6,453 nt of DNA from Thermoanaerobaculaceae bacterium (GTDB lineage: Bacteria > Acidobacteriota > Thermoanaerobaculia > Thermoanaerobaculales > Thermoanaerobaculaceae): contig JALHTD010000328.1 of the NCBI GenBank assembly GCA_022865555.1, forward strand, positions 1 through 6,453, in the 5' to 3' direction. This document shows, in pieces, positions 1 to 4,404 of the stretch (position 1 is its first letter; the number at the start of each line of letters is the position of its first letter). The position numbers and the translations under genes were made by a program. A model generated the notes under the pieces. That model was given only the letters and a program-made list of their open reading frames with translations, did no database searches and was not told the origin of the DNA.

Positions 1-85
1 CAACGGCTTCCTTGCAGCGCTCGACAAGGCGGCCGGGACCAGCGGACAGGAGGTCGGATTGCATCTTCAATTTGGCCAGCGACAT
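1..85 (-). CDS. Hypothetical protein, N-terminal fragment (runs off left edge)
   Basis: I do not recognise this gene. An ATG at 85-83 opens a frame that stays open for 28 codons to the window edge; it begins MSLAKLKMQSDLLSAGPG and goes on to a charged, helix-like stretch (RLVERCKEAV). The start is supported by a GGGAG Shine-Dalgarno-like run about 10 bases upstream. Two perfect short inverted repeats lie 50-95 bases upstream and could be operators. It lies beyond the broken tRNA, on the side away from the acyP operon, so it may belong to inserted or rearranged DNA, but that is inference. Only the first 28 residues are visible, so no family can be assigned. Confidence 0.4.
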   Translation of the reverse strand, partial: MSLAKLKMQSDLLSAGPGRLVERCKEAV

Positions 86-579
86 GCGTGCAATTCTCCC
101 GCCTGGAGCCAGATGTCTCGAATTCGATCGGGAGATCCGGCGGATCCTGAAGTTACGCGCAAATTAGCGGTCCGGACCAGCAAGGCAACCGGCAATTCAC
201 GCGACAGGAGCGCACGGGAGAGGCGTCAGTCGCGGCCCTTTAGGCCCCGCAGGAAGCGCGAAACCAAGCCGGCGGGGTCGGGCCGGCGAGCACCGAAAGC
301 GTCCGATGGCACTGCAGGGCTGGCCGTCGAGCCGGTCCGTCGGCCGATGGCGCTGCTGGTCGAACGGACGTTGCTTGGGGCGCTGATGGGGCCAGCCGCG
401 CCCGTGGCTGCACAACCGACCCATGGTGCCACCGATGAGCGGCCAACAACCGACCGCCTGCCCTAGAGCATTCCAGGGGGCTCCACGGGGCCGAGGGCAT
501 TTGGGGACCGGCTCCAAGTTGGACACGAGACCAGTTGAGAAAGGCGCAACCGACTCCGGGGACTTGGGTTGTGCGCTGA
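86..579. other. Gene-poor interval between partial ORF and tRNA remnant
   Basis: Several overlapping open frames of 65-135 codons exist on both strands here, but none has a recognisable motif, a good ribosome site or one consistent reading frame. They are Arg/Pro/Gly-rich, as expected of random frames in high-GC DNA. The visible structure consists of two inverted repeats at 134-178 and a hairpin at 544-576 (GCGCAACC against GGTTGTGCGC, with a two-base bulge) just beyond the truncated end of the tRNA. No integrase or transposase gene can be seen. Confidence 0.5.
134..178. repeat. Two perfect short inverted repeats upstream of the left-edge ORF
   Basis: GATCCG-G-CGGATC at 134-146 is a perfect 6-bp dyad with one central base. 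GGTCCGGACC at 169-178 is a perfect 10-bp palindrome. A weak -10-like TAATTT on the minus strand lies between them, so they could flank or overlap the promoter of the minus-strand ORF starting at 85. Short GC-rich palindromes also occur by chance; an operator role is inferred only from position. Confidence 0.3.
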
Positions 580-631
580 ACGATACGCGGCTTAGGAAAC
601 CGCTGCTCTATCCAAACTGAGCTACAGCCCC
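580..631 (-). tRNA. 3'-truncated tRNA-Arg(CCU) remnant
   Basis: Read on the minus strand from 631, the acceptor 5' strand GGGGCTG is followed by TA, a D arm with paired GCTC/GAGC arms around AGTTTGGATA, and an anticodon stem GCGGT/GCCGC enclosing the loop TTCCTAA. The anticodon is CCT (596-594), giving tRNA-Arg(CCU). The variable region begins GTATCG, then tRNA-like sequence stops. There is no T arm with the TTCGA loop and no matching 3' strand CAGCCCC anywhere in the next 570 bases. The gene therefore cannot make a normal tRNA as it stands. tRNA-Arg genes are frequent integration sites for mobile elements, so a deletion or displaced attachment junction at about 580 is a reasonable inference; an assembly join is the alternative. 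It sits 86 bases downstream of acyP, in the same orientation. Confidence 0.75.
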
Positions 632-638
632 GCGGGGC
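627..638. repeat. Palindrome spanning the 5' end of the tRNA remnant
   Basis: GCCCCGCGGGGC is a perfect 12-bp palindrome made of the tRNA acceptor 5' strand plus its immediate leader. In the transcript the leader could pair with the acceptor 5' strand and so compete with normal acceptor-stem folding. Confidence 0.4.
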
Positions 639-717
639 AGATGCTAGTCCCGGCCCCGTGAAATCACAACCCCGGCCGCCTGCCCACCGGGGTCGTCCCC
701 AGTCCGTGTGCGTGGTC

Positions 718-996
718 TCACCAGGGGGTCGGCAGGATGCGGAACTCGGCGTAAGTCGGCGCCTCCGCCTCTCTCACGTCCACAGAGCTCACCTTGGCGT
801 GCGGCGGGTCCTCCCAGAGCCGCCCCTCGAGGGCGCTCACGACGTCGGGCTCGCCGCTCCCGAGCACCTCCACCCGTCCGTCCGGGAGGTTGCGCACCCA
901 GCCGGCCAGGCCAAGGGCCTGGGCCTCCCGCACCACGAAGTACCGGAAACCCACGCCCTGCACGCGGCCGTCGACGACAAAACACTTGGAGATCAC
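718..996 (-). CDS. acyP: Acylphosphatase
   Basis: Acylphosphatase hydrolyses carboxyl-phosphate bonds in small acyl phosphates; it is a small cytosolic alpha/beta enzyme. The 92-residue product matches the family length of about 90. The signature GRVQGVGFRYF is at residues 10-20, with catalytic Arg18, and GWVRNLPDGRVEV at 32-44 supplies catalytic Asn36. I chose the GTG at 996 because the family fold begins there (MISKCFVVDG). An ATG 81 bases upstream would add 27 residues lying inside the pcm 3' end with no family match. The start is 22 bases after the pcm stop, so it is probably the third gene of the surE-pcm-acyP operon and may rely on coupled translation, since no strong Shine-Dalgarno is visible. 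Downstream, 670-692 can form a CCCCGG/CCGGGG hairpin without a T run. Confidence 0.93.
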   Translation of the reverse strand: MISKCFVVDGRVQGVGFRYFVVREAQALGLAGWVRNLPDGRVEVLGSGEPDVVSALEGRLWEDPPHAKVSSVDVREAEAPTYAEFRILPTPW

Positions 997-1018
997 GGCC
1001 GCACCACCGGTCCACCGT

Positions 1019-1669
1019 TCATGACTGCCCCTGAAACCCGTCGCGGCCGACGAGGGGGACGAACGTGGCCGGGCCATGGCTCGACTCCTTAAATTGATCC
1101 CCGCGCCGCAAGACCCGCACCAACCGCTGACGGCGGAGCTCCCCTATCGGGATGACCAGACGCCCCCCATCGGTGAGCTGCTCAGTCAGTGCCCTCGGGA
1201 TCGAGGGCGCCGCCGCGCTCACGATGATCACGTCGAACGGCGCCTGAGCTCGCCAGCCCAGCGAGCCGTCCATCACCTGGACCGAGACGTTGGCGTAGCC
1301 GAGATCGGAGAGCCGTGCGCGCGCCGCCTCGGCGAGGCGCGGCAGGCGCTCCAGCGTGAACACGAAGCGGGCGAGCTGTGCGAGCACCGCGGCCTGGTAG
1401 CCCGAGCCCGCACCGATCTCCAGTACGCGGTCTCTGCTTCCCACCTCGGCTAGCTCGGTGATGCGGGCCACCACCGACGGCTGCGAGATCGTCTGCCCCT
1501 CCCCGATCTCCAGCGGGTAGTCCTCGTAGGCCTGGTGACGAAACGCGGCCGCCACGAAGATCTCCCGAGGCACGGCCGCGATGGCGGCCAGCACCCTCTC
1601 GTCGCCGATGCCGATCTCGCGCAGGTACTCGATCAAGACCTTTCGCCGGGGGGGCACCGCCGCGTTCAC
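1019..1669 (-). CDS. pcm: Protein-L-isoaspartate O-methyltransferase
   Basis: Pcm methylates L-isoaspartyl residues in aged proteins with S-adenosylmethionine, starting their repair to aspartate. The 216-residue product is near the usual 205-215. Visible landmarks are the substrate-side motif EGQTISQPSVV at residues 57-67, the AdoMet-binding motif I VLEIGAGSGYQAAVLA at 82-97, the acidic post-I segment FTLERLPRLA at 104-113, MDGSLGW at 133-139, and FDVIIVSAAAPSIP at 145-158. The start is a GTG at 1669 directly abutting the surE stop (TGAGTG), which points to translational coupling within one mRNA. The stop codon is 22 bases before the acyP start. The surE-pcm pairing is a well-known arrangement in Proteobacteria (E. 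coli surE-pcm-nlpD-rpoS); here acyP takes the next position and no nlpD or rpoS is present. Confidence 0.96.
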   Translation of the reverse strand: MNAAVPPRRKVLIEYLREIGIGDERVLAAIAAVPREIFVAAAFRHQAYEDYPLEIGEGQTISQPSVVARITELAEVGSRDRVLEIGAGSGYQAAVLAQLARFVFTLERLPRLAEAARARLSDLGYANVSVQVMDGSLGWRAQAPFDVIIVSAAAPSIPRALTEQLTDGGRLVIPIGELRRQRLVRVLRRGDQFKESSHGPATFVPLVGRDGFQGQS

Positions 1670-2434
1670 TCAGGCACCCTCCAGCTTCCAGCCGGCCGCC
1701 TCCTCCGCGAGGCGTGCCAGCTGCTCCCGATCGGTCATGTCGAGCTGCAGCGGTGTGACCGAGATGAACCCGGCGCCGACGGCCGCGAAATCGGTGCCGG
1801 GGATGTCCTCCCAGACCGGGTCCCCTCCCCCGATCCAGTAGCACTTGCGCCCCCGCGGGTCGGTGTCCTCGACGACACCCTCGGTGTAGACACGCTTGCC
1901 GAGCCGGGTGAAGCGCACACCCTTCGGCGCCTGTGGCGGGACGTTCACGTTGAGCAGGGTCCCGGCCGGTAGACCGCGCTCGAGGATCCGGCTCGCGATC
2001 AACCGGGCGAAGCGCCCCGCGTGAAGGTACGAGAACTCCTTCCCGACGACCTGGGAGACCGCCAGGGCCGGCACCCCGAGGATCGCCGCCTCGAAGGCCG
2101 CGGAAACCGTCCCGGAGTAGTGCACATCGTCCCCCATGTTGGCGCCGAAGTTGATGCCGGAGACCACCAGGTCGGGTGTGCGCCCCTTCAGAACCTGGCC
2201 GACGCCCAGCGTCACGCAGTCGGTGGGCGTCCCATCCACGGTGAAATGGCGCTCCGTGATCTGGGCGAGGCGCAGCGGGCGCGAGAGCGTGAGGGCATGG
2301 GAAACCGCCGAGTTCTCCCGGTCCGGCGCCACCACCCACACCTCCCCGAGGCTCTCGAGGGCGTCCGCGAGCACGTGGATCCCCTCGGAGTGGTAGCCGT
2401 CGTCGTTGCTCAGCAGCAGGAGCGGTTGCGCCAC
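1670..2434 (-). CDS. surE: 5'/3'-nucleotidase SurE
   Basis: SurE is a metal-dependent phosphatase acting on nucleoside monophosphates, linked to stationary-phase survival. The 254-residue product has the family's metal site: SNDDG at residues 9-13 (Asp11, Asp12), Ser42 in RENSAVSHALT (39-49), and the SGINFGANMG motif at 92-101 with its conserved asparagines. GTPTDCV (68-74) and the HYSGTVSAAFEAA segment (105-117) are also typical. The start is GTG at 2434; the protein begins MAQPLLLLSNDD, so nothing is missing from the fold. There is no Shine-Dalgarno upstream. Instead a TATACT -10 element ends 6 bases before the GTG, so translation may be leaderless. It is the first gene of the operon, and its stop abuts the pcm start. 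Confidence 0.96.
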   Translation of the reverse strand: MAQPLLLLSNDDGYHSEGIHVLADALESLGEVWVVAPDRENSAVSHALTLSRPLRLAQITERHFTVDGTPTDCVTLGVGQVLKGRTPDLVVSGINFGANMGDDVHYSGTVSAAFEAAILGVPALAVSQVVGKEFSYLHAGRFARLIASRILERGLPAGTLLNVNVPPQAPKGVRFTRLGKRVYTEGVVEDTDPRGRKCYWIGGGDPVWEDIPGTDFAAVGAGFISVTPLQLDMTDREQLARLAEEAAGWKLEGA

Positions 2435-2440
2435 GCGGGA

Positions 2441-2469
2441 AGTATAGCGACACGGGCGTCAGGGGTCAG
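2441..2469 (-). promoter_or_regulatory. Candidate leaderless promoter of surE-pcm-acyP
   Basis: On the minus strand TATACT (2446-2441) is one base off the TATAAT consensus. CTGACC (2469-2464), 17 bases upstream, matches TTGACA at four of six positions. Transcription starting about seven bases after the -10 would begin at or next to the GTG of surE at 2434, giving a leaderless message. This fits the absence of any purine-rich ribosome site before that GTG. Confidence 0.5.
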
Positions 2470-2473
2470 GGGC
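2462..2473 (+). repeat. Left arm of 12-bp inverted repeat flanking the nfsA-like gene
   Basis: GGGGTCAGGGGC here is the exact reverse complement of 3410-3421. The pair encloses the whole flavin-reductase gene at a separation of roughly 940 bp. This arm overlaps the putative -35 of surE and is part of a short tandem GTCAGGG repeat. Confidence 0.45.
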
Positions 2474-2559
2474 CAGCCGGAGCCAGACCCTCTCTTCGCG
2501 ACACCTTCCCGAGAGGAGCGCTCGTCCGCCCTACCCCCCGTCCGCGGTCCCCTCGTCCG

Positions 2560-3282
2560 TCACCAGGCGAAACCCTGGCGCTCGAGGACCCGGCGCAGCG
2601 CCGCCTCGCGCTGCTCCATGATGCCGCCCGCCGCGAAGTACCGTGCAAGGACCCTGCCCCAGTCGCGGCTCCGGGTCGTCGGGGCCATCACCCTCAGGTC
2701 GTTCTCGATCGCTTCCGCCGCCTGTTGCCGGTAGCGGTCGGTGTGCAGGACCGAGGTCATCGCCACTCGCGGCCGCTCCACCGGCTCCTCCCCGGGCCAG
2801 CCGATGCACAGGCCGAACAGCGGCAGGACACCGGCCGGGAGCGCCAGCATCTCCACCAGCTCCTCGATGCCGTTCAGGATCCCGCCGATGCACACCGTGC
2901 CCAACCCGAGCGCTTCTGCCGCGTCGATCAGGCGTTGCGCGGCGAGCGTCGCGTCCACGAGGGCGAAGTGGAGGCCGGTGGCGGGGAAGCGACCCGGCTT
3001 CTGGCCTCGATGCTCGAGCACCCGTGCGAGCCGGTTGATGTCCGCGCAGACGACGAGGAACTCGGCCGCCTCCGCGACGTGGCGCTGGTCGCCCGAGAGC
3101 GCGGCGGCCCGTTCTCTCAGCTCTCGATCACAGATGCGCACGAAGCTGTACATCTGGCCAGTGGCGTCCGAGGGCGCCCGTTGCGCCTCGAGGACGAGGC
3201 GCTCTGTCATCCCGTCGGGCAGCGGCTCGGGCCGGAAAATCCTTCTCGAACGATGGGCAGCGAGGATGCGGTCGAGGCTCAT
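2560..3282 (-). CDS. nfsA: NfsA-like NAD(P)H-dependent FMN oxidoreductase (nitroreductase family)
   Basis: Oxygen-insensitive nitroreductase/flavin reductases of the NfsA type transfer two electrons from NADPH through bound FMN to nitroaromatics, quinones or flavins. With the ATG at 3282 the protein is 240 residues, the same length as E. coli NfsA. Family landmarks are the FMN-contacting HRSRRIF at residues 10-16, QRAPSDATGQMYSF at 34-47, SGDQRHVAEAAEFLVVCADINR at 63-84, GLGTVCIGGILNGIE at 126-140, and LPLFGLCIGWPGEEP at 153-167 followed by the RPR segment (170-172). An upstream in-frame start would add 30 residues with no family match. Upstream Shine-Dalgarno signals are weak. The gene is flanked by the pspC-like gene upstream and surE downstream, with 120-145 base gaps, so it is probably a separate unit. 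The true substrate cannot be read from the sequence. Confidence 0.9.
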   Translation of the reverse strand: MSLDRILAAHRSRRIFRPEPLPDGMTERLVLEAQRAPSDATGQMYSFVRICDRELRERAAALSGDQRHVAEAAEFLVVCADINRLARVLEHRGQKPGRFPATGLHFALVDATLAAQRLIDAAEALGLGTVCIGGILNGIEELVEMLALPAGVLPLFGLCIGWPGEEPVERPRVAMTSVLHTDRYRQQAAEAIENDLRVMAPTTRSRDWGRVLARYFAAGGIMEQREAALRRVLERQGFAW

Positions 3283-3409
3283 GTCCAGACGATACCCGCT
3301 CGGGCCCCGAACCGAAATCAGACAAGTAGCACGAGGATGCGCCCGGAGACAGAGAAGGGGCGCCAAGGACACAGGGGACCGACCACCCGCGGTCGTTCGC
3401 GACTCCCCT

Positions 3410-3421
3410 GCCCCTGACCCC
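3410..3421 (-). repeat. Right arm of 12-bp inverted repeat flanking the nfsA-like gene
   Basis: GCCCCTGACCCC is the reverse complement of 2462-2473. It lies just after the stop codon of the PspC-domain gene, preceded by a similar CCCCTG unit. A shorter form, GGGGTCAGG, recurs at 4362-4370, so this may be a dispersed intergenic motif rather than element ends. Confidence 0.4.
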
Positions 3422-3427
3422 GCCCAC

Positions 3428-3709
3428 TCAGTCGGTGGGAATCACCAACGCCAGGATCACGTACAGGACGATCCCCGGAAGGATGCCGGTGAAGAACGTC
3501 GCCACGAGGAAGACCACACGCATGAGGGTGGGGTCCAGATCGAAGTACTCCGCCAGGCCTGCGCACACGCCCGCGAGCTTTTCGCCTTCGCGTCTCCGGC
3601 GCAGCGTCCGCGCGGCACCGGCGACGCGCGCACCGCACACCGGGCAGAACCGCGCCCCGGCCGGGACCTCCCTCTGGCAACGCTGGCACGTCAGGACGTT
3701 TGCGGCCAT
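3428..3709 (-). CDS. Zinc-ribbon and PspC domain membrane protein
   Basis: The 93-residue product has two parts. Residues 8-25 form a zinc ribbon, with CQRC (Cys8, Cys11) and CPVC (Cys22, Cys25). Residues 41-92 match the PspC domain: EGEKLAGVCAGLAEYFDLDP, then LMRVVFLVATFFTGILPG and a hydrophobic stretch to VLYVILALVIP. PspC proteins are inner-membrane components or sensors of the phage-shock envelope stress response in enterobacteria; the short stand-alone zinc-ribbon/PspC form is widespread and poorly characterised. The start is firmly ATG 3709, with AGGAGGT five bases upstream; an upstream in-frame start would bury that site. No pspA or pspB is in the window. One or two membrane segments are predicted, with the ribbon probably cytoplasmic. 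Confidence 0.9.
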   Translation of the reverse strand: MAANVLTCQRCQREVPAGARFCPVCGARVAGAARTLRRRREGEKLAGVCAGLAEYFDLDPTLMRVVFLVATFFTGILPGIVLYVILALVIPTD

Positions 3710-3714
3710 CGCAC

Positions 3715-3721
3715 ACCTCCT
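3715..3721 (-). promoter_or_regulatory. Strong Shine-Dalgarno of the PspC-domain gene
   Basis: AGGAGGT on the minus strand, five bases before the ATG at 3709. This near-perfect anti-16S match fixes the start of the zinc-ribbon/PspC protein. Confidence 0.85.
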
Positions 3722-3742
3722 GACCCGTCTACGCACGAGCGC

Positions 3743-3759
3743 CCGCGAAGGTTTCGCGG
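3743..3759. repeat. Perfect 7-bp hairpin upstream of the PspC-domain gene
   Basis: CCGCGAA, three loop bases, then TTCGCGG. It lies 22 bases upstream of the Shine-Dalgarno and four bases after the stop of a doubtful minus-strand ORF. There is no T run on either side, so it is not a convincing rho-independent terminator. It could be a leader hairpin or a protein site. Confidence 0.4.
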
Positions 3760-3763
3760 TTGC

Positions 3764-4012
3764 TTAGCGCCGCCGGCGCGTTCCCACGCCCGCCGCATGA
3801 GCCCACTCGATCGCACGGTGGGCGAGCGCAAGCGCGAAGACACGCGGCCGTTTCCCCTCGCACGAGCGCTCGACGGCACAGTCACCCGTCCTTTTCACGC
3901 GTCGGTCCCACTCGGCGACGACCTCTCGTGTGCTTCGCACGCATTGCTTGACGTCGCACGAGGCGCGCGATGAGCAGCTCGAGATCTCATCATTCGAAAA
4001 CATGTTTTTCAA
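3764..4012 (-). CDS. Doubtful 82-residue hypothetical ORF
   Basis: This minus-strand frame starts at a TTG (4012) and ends at TAA (3766-3764). The product is basic, with four Cys in its first 40 residues and a fairly regular segment EVVAEWDRRVKRTG. No family is recognised. There is no Shine-Dalgarno before the TTG. Its start lies inside an AT-rich palindrome cluster, and its third-position GC (about three quarters by my count) looks lower than in the neighbouring genes. A 58-codon plus-strand frame over the same DNA looks equally plausible, which argues that neither is clearly real. Confidence 0.2.
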   Translation of the reverse strand: MKNMFSNDEISSCSSRASCDVKQCVRSTREVVAEWDRRVKRTGDCAVERSCEGKRPRVFALALAHRAIEWAHAAGVGTRRRR

Positions 4013-4017
4013 AACAT
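3997..4017. promoter_or_regulatory. AT-rich operator-like cluster of AAAACAT half-sites
   Basis: AAAACATGTTTT (3997-4008) is a perfect palindrome. ATGTTTT-TC-AAAACAT (4002-4017) is a second perfect inverted repeat sharing its right half. Three copies of the AAAACAT half-site are therefore arranged forward, reverse, forward. The block is strikingly AT-rich in this GC-rich sequence and lies about 95 bases upstream of the mini-histone promoter. A regulator-binding site is a reasonable inference; the regulator is unknown. Confidence 0.5.
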
Positions 4018-4023
4018 CGCGAA

Positions 4024-4059
4024 CGCTCGACGACTCGTCACGACGACGCGTCTCGAGCG
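4024..4059. repeat. Long imperfect hairpin in CGA-rich DNA
   Basis: The left arm at 4024-4039 (CGCTCGA, a bulged C, GACTCGTC) pairs with the right arm at 4045-4059 (GACGCGTC, TCGAGCG) around a five-base loop. Fourteen of fifteen pairs match, with one mismatch and one bulge. It sits in a low-complexity CGA/ACG-rich tract from about 4021 to 4090, directly upstream of the mini-histone promoter. No T run follows, so a terminator is unlikely. Confidence 0.5.
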
Positions 4060-4109
4060 CGACGCACGACGCGACGACCCGACGATCGACACTGCTCCAG
4101 GGGTGGGGC

Positions 4110-4136
4110 TTGACAAGTGCGTTAAGTGTGTATAAT
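4110..4136 (+). promoter_or_regulatory. Consensus sigma70-type promoter of the mini-histone gene
   Basis: TTGACA (4110-4115) and TATAAT (4131-4136) are both perfect consensus hexamers, separated by 15 bases, which is two short of the optimum. The spacer region holds a direct repeat, AAGTGCGT (4115-4122) and AAGTGTGT (4124-4131), nine bases apart. A start about seven bases after the -10 falls near 4143, so the leader is little more than the ribosome site. Perfect hexamers with a short spacer can mean either strong constitutive or activator-dependent expression. Confidence 0.85.
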
Positions 4137-4142
4137 CAAATC

Positions 4143-4149
4143 AAGGAGG
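4143..4149 (+). promoter_or_regulatory. Strong Shine-Dalgarno of the mini-histone gene
   Basis: AAGGAGG, six bases before the ATG at 4156. It sets the start and reading frame of the 31-codon ORF, which would otherwise be overlooked. Confidence 0.9.
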
Positions 4150-4155
4150 AGCGAC

Positions 4156-4251
4156 ATGCCAATAGCAAAGAAGAAGACCGCAAAGAAGAAGACAGCAAAG
4201 AAGCCCGCAAAGAAGAAGACAGCAAAGAAGGCCGCAAAGAAGAAGAAGTAG
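4156..4251 (+). CDS. Lysine-rich histone H1-like mini-protein, 31 aa
   Basis: The frame opens at ATG after an ideal Shine-Dalgarno and ends at TAG. The product starts MPIAKKKTAKKKTAKK and consists of six tandem repeats of the type AKKKT, AKKKT, AKKP, AKKKT, AKKA, AKKKK. It contains 17 Lys and 7 Ala in 31 residues and no acidic residue. Such Ala-Lys repeats resemble the C-terminal tails of eukaryotic H1, chlamydial Hc1/Hc2 and the H1-like proteins of many bacteria, which bind DNA non-specifically. Here the tail stands alone without a folded domain. A role in nucleoid compaction or nucleic-acid binding is inferred. The DNA is a tandem repeat built on GCAAAGAAGAAGAC, prone to copy-number change. 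The complete promoter and terminator make it monocistronic, on the strand opposite its neighbours. A dual-function small RNA is possible. Confidence 0.85.
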   Translation: MPIAKKKTAKKKTAKKPAKKKTAKKAAKKKK

Positions 4252-4252
4252 G

Positions 4253-4276
4253 CCCGCGCGTCGCGGGTTTTTCTTT
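4253..4276 (+). terminator. Rho-independent terminator of the mini-histone gene
   Basis: CCCGCG (4253-4258), a three-base loop, CGCGGG (4262-4267), then TTTTTCTTT. The stem begins one base after the TAG, so a transcript from about 4143 would be about 130 nt, the size of a small RNA. Confidence 0.92.
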
Positions 4277-4404
4277 AGCTGTCCAGCTGGTGTGCTTCGT
4301 CGGCGCATGCGGGTGACCGCACCACCGACGATCTCCGGAGACAGGGGCAGCTTCCCCCTTCGGGGTCAGGCGGGCAGAAGTAGGTTCCTCTTAGCCATCG
4401 GGGT
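4277..4404 (+). ncRNA. Possible small RNA or leader ending at the second terminator
   Basis: This stretch lies between two plus-strand terminators and contains no supported gene. It has a CTCCGGAG palindrome (4333-4340), a CCC-TTCG-GGG tetraloop hairpin near 4357-4366, and AGCCA (4393-4397), which can pair with TGGCT of the following terminator. A 49-codon ATG frame from 4307 runs through the terminator and has no ribosome site, so I do not call it. No clear promoter is visible. No known riboswitch class was matched by eye. The ncRNA call rests mainly on the orphan terminator. Confidence 0.25.

Noticed and set aside
580..631. Group I intron in tRNA-Arg(CCU), as known from Agrobacterium
   Set aside because: That intron interrupts the anticodon loop, but here the loop and the 3' side of the anticodon stem are continuous. 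No P7-like GACTA segment was seen on the minus strand of the sequence beyond the break.
632..717. Circularly permuted tRNA with its 3' half upstream
   Set aside because: The leader has a CTGCCCC that can partly pair with the acceptor strand, but there is no T arm or TTCGA loop upstream.
1182..2453. A 423-codon open frame on the minus strand overlapping surE and pcm
   Set aside because: It is an out-of-phase reading of two genes with unmistakable family motifs. Its product is Arg/Gly/Pro-rich without domains, typical of shadow frames in high-GC DNA.
2741..3973. A 410-codon plus-strand open frame across the nfsA-like and PspC genes
   Set aside because: It is antisense to two confidently identified proteins, spans their intergenic gap, and has no motif or ribosome site.
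3930..4316. A 128-codon plus-strand frame through the mini-histone repeat (Lys/Glu-rich)
   Set aside because: It reads the AAG repeats in the wrong phase. The promoter and Shine-Dalgarno fit the 31-codon frame, and the terminator follows that frame's stop directly.
4277..4404. A riboswitch (cobalamin, preQ1 or c-di-GMP type) before the second terminator
   Set aside because: Short resemblances such as AGGTTC and GGGTGAAAGCCC do not extend to the conserved cores of these classes, and no downstream plus-strand gene exists to regulate.
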